A stretch of 51,220 bases of DNA, from NCBI GenBank assembly GCA_964451365.1, contig CAYVIB010000036.1:1-51220 (forward strand), given 5' to 3'. Positions 47,182 through 51,220 of this stretch are shown here, one piece after another. How positions within the stretch are numbered: the stretch's first letter is position 1; each line of letters opens with the position of its first letter. The notes below the pieces were generated by a model. The model was not told where the DNA came from and did not search any database. It saw nothing but the letters and a program-made list of their open reading frames with translations. Position numbers and translations under genes: made by a program. Origin of the DNA: CAYVIB01 sp964451365 (lineage in GTDB: Bacteria > Pseudomonadota > Gammaproteobacteria > Pseudomonadales > Cellvibrionaceae).

Positions 47182-49329
47182 ATGGCAACAATTGGTAATA
47201 ACGTTATTGGTGCAAGCACATTAGCATTTGACAGCACGTCGGCTGCCATAATGACTCGCGACTCTCCCAACCTATATGGGCATGTTGGTGTTGCTGGTGA
47301 GGCGGTAAATGAGTTTTACGTTTACGGCCAGGGTGCATCAGCAGGGTCCGTCGAGGTCGGTATTTTCAGCGTCGATGCCGGCGAAACGGAAGAGGTTCTG
47401 GTTGCAACAGCGGTCATCAATTTCACCACGGCTTTGCAGTGGCATTCGGTAACAGGCCTTAATCTCGCGCTAACGGAAGGCGTGAATTATCGTGTTGCAA
47501 TGGCGGCACCCTCGGTTGGGTTCACCCTTTACTACATCGATGCGGTTACCGGCGGGGCGTACAGTTTGCGCGACGGTGCGGGCCCAGCTACAGAGCTGGA
47601 CAACAGCTACCCAACCAACATCAATCAAAACCGCGCGTACTGCTTGTATGCTGTAACCAGCACTGGCGGTGCAGCTGTTCCCGATATTTCCAGCGTATCC
47701 GGCAATAACGCCGAAGGCACAGTCACATTCAACGGCTCCAATTTTACCGGACTGACTGCTGCGACCTATGCCGGGCAGGCTCTCGCAAATTTGACAGTGG
47801 TAAATGACGGACAGGCAACGGCCACAATGCCGGCCGGCGGCGCTGCTTATAATTCACAAAATAATTTTGTGCTCACAAACGGCGACGGGAATAGCGATCC
47901 ATTTGCCGCAACTTTTAATCCGCCTGCAGGGATGGATCACGTCGATATCGCGGGCGAATCCGGTGCATTTCCATCAGATAGCATTTTTTCGGAAGTGGCA
48001 GGCCTGACGGCAGGCCCACCGGCCGACCAATTCGCCGCGGATGATCTGTTGCCTGGTGGTTATGATTGGTCGTTCGATGGCAATGGGATTGTAACCATGC
48101 CACCGGGCGTGCCAGCCGGCACATATCCGGTCAATGTCAGGTTTTTGGATGCCTCCGCCAGCTATGCGGTTACCGCCGATACGCTCGATGTTGTGTGGGA
48201 CGGTGACGCCCCGGTCATGCCGGCAGACGACTCTCCGGCGATCGATGAAAACACCACTGCAGTCGGTAGCTATGCGGCCCTCTCGGGAGAGGCGCCGATC
48301 AGTTATACGCTATCTGGTACCGACGCGGCGCTGTTGACTGTGGACGCCAGCGGCGACCTTTCTTTCCTGTCTGCTCCTGATTTCGAAAATCCGCTGGATG
48401 CCGACACCGACAATATTTACCAGGTGACGATAACCGGTACCAACGCCGCCGGCAGTGATTCGGTCAACATCACTATCCAGGTGGACAACGTAGCCGATGA
48501 CTCGGTGCCTGATGCCTTCAGCTTCACCGACAGTACGGGCGCGCGGGGCGAGGTTGTCGAGTCCGATGTGGTGACCATTACTGGTATTGATACACCGGCG
48601 GCAGTCACCATCGGCATAACTGGTGGTGAGTACTCGATTGATGGCGGGGCCTACACAAGCTCCCCGGGCTCAATCAGCAACGGTCAGACCCTACAGCTAC
48701 GCACCACAGCATCGATGACCGATGGCGCGCTGGCGAGCGTTTTGGTGACCGTTGGCGGTGTGTCGGACACCTGGACTGTTGCCACGACAGATATCGCCCC
48801 GGCGGTTCAGTCAATAATCGTGCGCAGTGACGGCAGGCAGGTTGCTCTCGGACTGAGCGAGGATTGTAATTTTGGTGCAGGCGGCAGCGGGGGTTTTACA
48901 ATCAACATGAGCGGCGGACCCGTGAGCCTGACCTACTTGTCACAGGTGGGCAGCGACTCCATCCTGTATCAGGCCAACCGCGTGATCGTCCAGGGCGAGA
49001 CAGGGACAGGTGATTACACTCAGCCGGGAGACGGAATAGAGGACCTGACCGGTAATGATTTGCCATCATTTGCTGATGTTGCCGTGACAAACAACTCTGC
49101 GCAGACTATCAGCCTGGTCAGTATCGGCGGAGATAACATCGTTTCACCCGGGGAGACTGCAACGCTGGTCACAGCGGGTATTCCCCTGACGGATATCAAA
49201 TACATCGTCCTGATCGATGACCAGGACAATGAATATGAGGTGAAGTTTAACGGTACCGATCAGATAAAAATACCGTCGTTTGCGCCGGCCGGGGCGTATC
49301 AGGTTGCGGCTAGATCAATATTTGGTTAA
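47182..49329 (+). CDS. Large cadherin-like, adhesin-type protein
   Basis: A 715-residue all-beta protein without signal peptide, starting 1 bp after the previous stop. Segments: an N-terminal beta sandwich (about 1-150), an IPT/TIG-like part (about 165-250), a clear cadherin-like module (DSPAIDENTTAVGSYAALSGEAPISYTLSGTDAALLTVDASGDLSFLSAPDFENPLDADTDNIYQVTITGTN, about 350-440) and more sandwiches. Such proteins bind calcium and sugars. As the last rightward gene it may be a virion decoration, fibre or lysogenic-conversion protein. Confidence 0.78.
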   Translation: MATIGNNVIGASTLAFDSTSAAIMTRDSPNLYGHVGVAGEAVNEFYVYGQGASAGSVEVGIFSVDAGETEEVLVATAVINFTTALQWHSVTGLNLALTEGVNYRVAMAAPSVGFTLYYIDAVTGGAYSLRDGAGPATELDNSYPTNINQNRAYCLYAVTSTGGAAVPDISSVSGNNAEGTVTFNGSNFTGLTAATYAGQALANLTVVNDGQATATMPAGGAAYNSQNNFVLTNGDGNSDPFAATFNPPAGMDHVDIAGESGAFPSDSIFSEVAGLTAGPPADQFAADDLLPGGYDWSFDGNGIVTMPPGVPAGTYPVNVRFLDASASYAVTADTLDVVWDGDAPVMPADDSPAIDENTTAVGSYAALSGEAPISYTLSGTDAALLTVDASGDLSFLSAPDFENPLDADTDNIYQVTITGTNAAGSDSVNITIQVDNVADDSVPDAFSFTDSTGARGEVVESDVVTITGIDTPAAVTIGITGGEYSIDGGAYTSSPGSISNGQTLQLRTTASMTDGALASVLVTVGGVSDTWTVATTDIAPAVQSIIVRSDGRQVALGLSEDCNFGAGGSGGFTINMSGGPVSLTYLSQVGSDSILYQANRVIVQGETGTGDYTQPGDGIEDLTGNDLPSFADVAVTNNSAQTISLVSIGGDNIVSPGETATLVTAGIPLTDIKYIVLIDDQDNEYEVKFNGTDQIKIPSFAPAGAYQVAARSIFG

Positions 49330-49334
49330 CAGGA

Positions 49335-49586
49335 TTACGCCCGCTCGGCGGCTTCGGCCGCTGTCTTTTCAGGCAATCCGAAAATCTCCGGATGCTCCAT
49401 TTTCGCGTTGATCAACTCCCATAGCCCAAGCTGAATCTCCCGACCATTTTCGTAGTTCTGCCACGCGCGCAGCTTGAGGTAGGCCAGCGCTGCGAGTTCC
49501 CGCTGTGCCTGGGTGATACCGATACCGCGCTCACGCTGGTAGCGCTCACGCAGGGCGATTACTTCGGATGGGGTGGGTTGGTTCAT
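49335..49586 (-). CDS. Small HTH-type regulator
   Basis: An 83-residue protein (MNQPTPSEVIALRERYQRERGIGITQAQRELAALAYLKLRAWQNYENGREIQLGLWELINAKMEHPEIFGL) with a helix-turn-helix reminiscent of the XRE type used by phage DNA-binding proteins. It ends 5 bp from the oppositely oriented adhesin gene and overlaps its upstream partner by 4 bp. It may regulate the right-end operon. Confidence 0.7.
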   Translation of the reverse strand: MNQPTPSEVIALRERYQRERGIGITQAQRELAALAYLKLRAWQNYENGREIQLGLWELINAKMEHPEIFGLPEKTAAEAAERA

Positions 49587-49813
49587 TTTTCTCCCCGCTT
49601 TACGTGCTGGATGATCCCCTCAGCAAAAGCCAAAACATAATCCTCCTCGATTGGGCGAAAATGCCGGTGATCTCGCCCTACGCGCCACGCCTGCAGTTCT
49701 GAGGTGGAAACCTGGTAACCCTGGGATTTAAATATTATCGCGGGATCGGGCGCGTCCAGTTGGCGCGCCAGATAGAGGAGTTTTTTATAAATGTCGTTGT
49801 AATGTGCGTACAT
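49583..49813 (-). CDS. DUF1456-like small protein
   Basis: A 76-residue protein whose whole length follows one DUF1456 (YehS) repeat: YNDIYKKLLYLARQLDAPDPAIIFKSQGYQVSTSELQAWRVGRDHRHFRPIEEDYVLAFAEGIIQHVKRGEK, comparable with I-L-R-R-x-x-Y...E-I-F-x-x-x-x...F-L-N-G-L. YehS carries two such repeats; this is a single one. Function unknown. It is coupled to the downstream HTH gene. Confidence 0.55.
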   Translation of the reverse strand: MYAHYNDIYKKLLYLARQLDAPDPAIIFKSQGYQVSTSELQAWRVGRDHRHFRPIEEDYVLAFAEGIIQHVKRGEK

Positions 49814-49822
49814 AGTTTTTGC

Positions 49823-50359
49823 CTATATTAATTTCAGGTCGGGTTTTTCTCGCAGTATTTTCGGTATCGATATGCAAAACGCATCTAGCTGCATGGCGTG
49901 GTTATATGCACGGTGGGATGCAACCCAAAGGCCATGCCAATCGTTATCGTTGCCAACCTTAACCGCATGACCGGCTGAATTGCCTAGATGCCTGCCGTCC
50001 AAACCATAGTGGTTGGTTGCAATCCAGGATCCGCTCAGGTCTGACTTCACATGCAATTTGAGCACCTCCGGCAGCATGCCATTTCGATATGCCTCTGATG
50101 TTTTTCTGCTGCGATAGCTGGATGCTTGGCCGTGCAGCGCACGTGCGTTACCCGGCTTTTCGGTTAATTTTCTTTTCAGCCAGCGGTCGATGTAGCTGAG
50201 CTGCTCGTGCAAAACGGTGCGGGCTGAGATGTGGCGCTCCATGCCGTGCCATTGCGCGTATTGCATCCATGCCTGCCGGCACCGCGTTCTCAATTGCGAT
50301 GCGGAGCACGCCTCAAACTCTACTGCATGGCTGACGCCGTCGGTAATTCTGAATTTCAT
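49823..50359 (-). CDS. Hypothetical protein downstream of the repeat array
   Basis: A 178-residue protein starting MKFRITDGVSHAVEF with GAGGTTGCC before the ATG; the longer frame upstream would run through the repeats. N-terminal part is helical and basic (RTRCRQAWMQYAQWHGMERH, EQLSYIDRWLKRKLTEKPGNARALHGQASSYRSRKTSEAYRNG). The C-terminal half is mixed. No family recognised. Because its leader contains a hairpin and the CRISPR-like repeats precede it, it could be a protein that binds these RNAs or an anti-CRISPR protein; this is speculation from position. Confidence 0.65.
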   Translation of the reverse strand: MKFRITDGVSHAVEFEACSASQLRTRCRQAWMQYAQWHGMERHISARTVLHEQLSYIDRWLKRKLTEKPGNARALHGQASSYRSRKTSEAYRNGMLPEVLKLHVKSDLSGSWIATNHYGLDGRHLGNSAGHAVKVGNDNDWHGLWVASHRAYNHAMQLDAFCISIPKILREKPDLKLI

Positions 50360-50391
50360 GGCAACCTCACTCTGGTGGGTTAATTGGTAGG
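50360..50391 (-). promoter_or_regulatory. Hairpin leader before the gene starting at 50359
   Basis: On the minus strand: CTACC-N5-AACCCACCAGAGTGAGG, ending 5 bp before the ATG. GTGAGG holds the ribosome site and can pair with CCCAC, so the hairpin may hide it. About 24 of 32 positions match the leader at 50934-50965. Confidence 0.55.
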
Positions 50392-50622
50392 AATCCCCGC
50401 AACTGCGGGGAACGTCTCGATAAAAGATTAACAAGTGGTTCATCCCTGCCGAAACAGGGAACGTAACTAAGAAAACTTTACAACTGGTTCATCCCCACCT
50501 TGGCGGGGAACGGCGATAAGACTTCTTGGCAAGTGGTTCATACCCGCTGTCGCGGGGAATGTGCGTTTATCTATCTCTGATGCGCAAAACACACGGTTCA
50601 TCCCCGCCAATGCGGGGAGTAC
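50387..50622 (-). CRISPR. CRISPR-like array of five degenerate type I-E-type repeats, no cas genes
   Basis: Five hairpin repeats on the plus strand at about 50387-50415, 50436-50464, 50485-50513, 50534-50562 and 50594-50622. Read on the minus strand they carry a CCCC/GGGG stem followed by ATGAACC(G/A), the form of type I-E repeats (stem then the 8-nt handle). Stems covary: CCCTG pairs with CAGGG in one copy and CCCCGC with GCGGGG in others. Intervals are 49, 49, 49 and 60 bp; normal I-E spacing is about 61. Thus one gap of about 31 nt and three of about 20 nt. It starts 2 bp after a stop codon and is transcribed in repeat sense. Too irregular for an ordinary array. Confidence 0.7.
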
Positions 50623-50624
50623 TG

Positions 50625-50930
50625 CTATTGGCACTGTTCCAGAATATTCTGAACCGCCACTTCAAACACTTCGGAATCTACCCCTTTAGACTGGAATTGT
50701 CCAGTCTTGACGTCATACCACAGTTTTGAGAATGAGTCCGGCAGGATTTTGCGGGCCTTGGAATTTGAGATTTTCTCCCCGTTGAATGAGGCGCTGCTGA
50801 TATTGCCGGTTTTGTAGCGGTGAATAACGAAGCCGCCCAGTTCCTCCAGATCATTAAAATAGATCCTGTGGTGCTGGTCTTTAATCCATTCCTGACCGAT
50901 TGTTTTCATTTTTTCGATATTGATTTCCAT
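50625..50930 (-). CDS. Hypothetical protein upstream of the repeat array
   Basis: A 101-residue protein (MEINIEKMKTIGQEWIKDQHHRIYFNDLEELGGFVIHRYKTGNISSASFNGEKISNSKARKILPDSFSKLWYDVKTGQFQSKGVDSEVFEVAVQNILEQCQ) with mixed charge and one alpha/beta fold; the YKTGNISSASFNGEKISNSKARKIL part is reminiscent of small phage and plasmid proteins but I do not recognise a family. It is the first gene of the right-end operon. Size, accessory position and the adjacent CRISPR-like repeats make it a fair anti-CRISPR candidate by context only. Confidence 0.65.
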   Translation of the reverse strand: MEINIEKMKTIGQEWIKDQHHRIYFNDLEELGGFVIHRYKTGNISSASFNGEKISNSKARKILPDSFSKLWYDVKTGQFQSKGVDSEVFEVAVQNILEQCQ

Positions 50931-50933
50931 TTT

Positions 50934-50965
50934 GGAATCCTCACGCTTGTGGGTTTCTCGGTAGC
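50934..50965 (-). promoter_or_regulatory. Hairpin leader before the gene starting at 50930
   Basis: On the minus strand: CTACC-N4-AAACCCACAAGCGTGAGGATTCC, just before the ATG, with CCCAC pairing GTGAG around AAGC. It is related in sequence to the leader at 50360-50391 and distantly to the repeats between them. Confidence 0.55.
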
Positions 50966-50990
50966 AGCGTTATTGCTGTCTACGGTTTTA

Positions 50991-51019
50991 ATTATACGCA
51001 CGTTGTGCATAAAAACAAG
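50991..51019 (-). promoter_or_regulatory. Promoter of the right-end operon
   Basis: On the minus strand TATAAT (50991-50996, perfect -10) with TTGTTT (51013-51018) at 16 bp or CTTGTT at 17 bp. The spacer contains GCAC-GTT-GTGC (50998-51008), an operator-like inverted repeat. It would drive 50930, the repeat array, 50359 and the two small genes beyond. Confidence 0.7.
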
Positions 51020-51079
51020 CGGTAGGATGAATTCGGTGCCTGTTTTTATAACCATTTTCCCGGCGTCACGAAAATGGTA

Positions 51080-51114
51080 TGTGGCACGGTCATCTGTGCC
51101 ACACCATTGCCACA
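51080..51114. promoter_or_regulatory. Putative integrase arm-type sites, right side
   Basis: TGCCACA direct repeats at 51097 and 51108 (11 bp apart) and an inverted copy TGTGGCAC at 51080-51087, forming a perfect inverted repeat with GTGCCACA (51096-51103). The same TGCCACAC occurs twice on the left at 103-110 and 115-122, 12 bp apart, inside the end of int. Distances from the core (about 70-80 bp) suit arm sites of a lambda-type integrase. Confidence 0.5.
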
Positions 51115-51177
51115 AACCGTGCGGATCAGCGGGGGTCTGAGGTGGTGAGAATTGCCGGAAATCGGGGCTTTGCGCCA

Positions 51178-51220
51178 CGTGAAACCCCGGTCAATCCACA
51201 TAAAATGGATTCAAGTCCCA
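51178..51220. repeat. Right attachment-site core (direct repeat with the left end)
   Basis: Identical in all 43 positions to 1-43, with the same 7-bp spacer flanked by AATCCA and TGGATT (51193-51211). The window stops exactly at the end of identity, so whether the repeat continues further cannot be seen. It may mark attR of a prophage, or the overlap of a circular phage contig. Confidence 0.85.

Noticed and set aside
50387..50622. A functional adaptive CRISPR array
   Set aside because: Repeats differ at many positions, three of four gaps are only about 20 nt, and there are no cas genes or leader. Kept as CRISPR-like repeat RNA instead.
50387..50622. Series of transcription terminators
   Set aside because: The hairpins are GC-rich but none is followed by a T-run on either strand, and the 49-bp regular period is unusual for terminators.
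50526..50729. A plus-strand frame across the repeat array
   Set aside because: It reads through hairpin repeats and the antisense of a better-supported gene.

Overview
The window is a complete temperate myovirus genome of about 51 kb, most likely an integrated prophage of a Gram-negative gammaproteobacterium. The same 43 bp stand at both ends (1-43 and 51178-51220), and a tyrosine integrase gene starts the map immediately inside the left copy. The host genus cannot be named from the sequence. Contractile tail genes, a Gram-negative style lysis set, lipobox and signal peptides, and lambda-like control genes point to a Proteobacterium, and a marine polysaccharide degrader is only a guess. A run of 100 N (17111-17210) is a scaffold gap inside a 15-bp tandem repeat.

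Layout. (1) 67-17399, minus strand: one long leftward early operon. From its promoter outwards it holds a pentapeptide-repeat protein, a block of very small proteins, RecT and a YqaJ-type exonuclease, zinc-ribbon proteins, a helicase-methyltransferase fusion, a cytosine-C5 methyltransferase with seven internal repeats, a GIY-YIG protein, DUF5131 and DUF1643 proteins, an excisionase and the integrase. (2) 17400-20800: the immunity region. A short CI-like repressor is followed on the same strand by three unknown genes sitting where lambda carries rexAB. Flanking leftward and rightward promoters both carry the palindrome AGCCATATATGGCT. The rightward side has cro-like, cII-like and Lar-like genes and a decayed PAPS-reductase-like gene. 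(3) 21287-23282: replication initiator with an iteron-type origin inside its own gene, RusA-like resolvase, small proteins. (4) 23293-43671: packaging, head, contractile tail and baseplate. A three-gene minus-strand cassette (28055-28766) with its own promoter and a terminator is inserted, and a baseplate protein is fused to a seven-repeat beta-propeller. (5) 43718-49329: endolysin, Ig-like protein, holin, a large signal-peptide protein and a large cadherin-like protein. (6) 49335-51177, minus strand: an accessory operon beside the right att site, driven by its own promoter.

The most unusual signal is in block 6. Between two unknown genes lie five hairpin repeats that look like type I-E CRISPR repeats, with no cas genes. 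They are transcribed in the crRNA sense. One repeat interval has nearly normal I-E geometry (60 bp) and three are exactly 49 bp, leaving only about 20 nt between repeats. This suits a phage-encoded CRISPR-repeat mimic or decoy RNA better than a working immune array. Two related hairpins form the leaders of the two neighbouring genes.

How the parts fit. CI would hold the leftward and rightward promoters silent while keeping its own three-gene cassette on. After induction, RecT/exonuclease and the initiator/RusA genes drive replication and recombination, and the two methyltransferases and Lar-like protein probably protect phage DNA from restriction. The structural cluster builds a DUF2184/DUF3383-type contractile phage. 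Names rest on motif recognition by eye. No database search was run.
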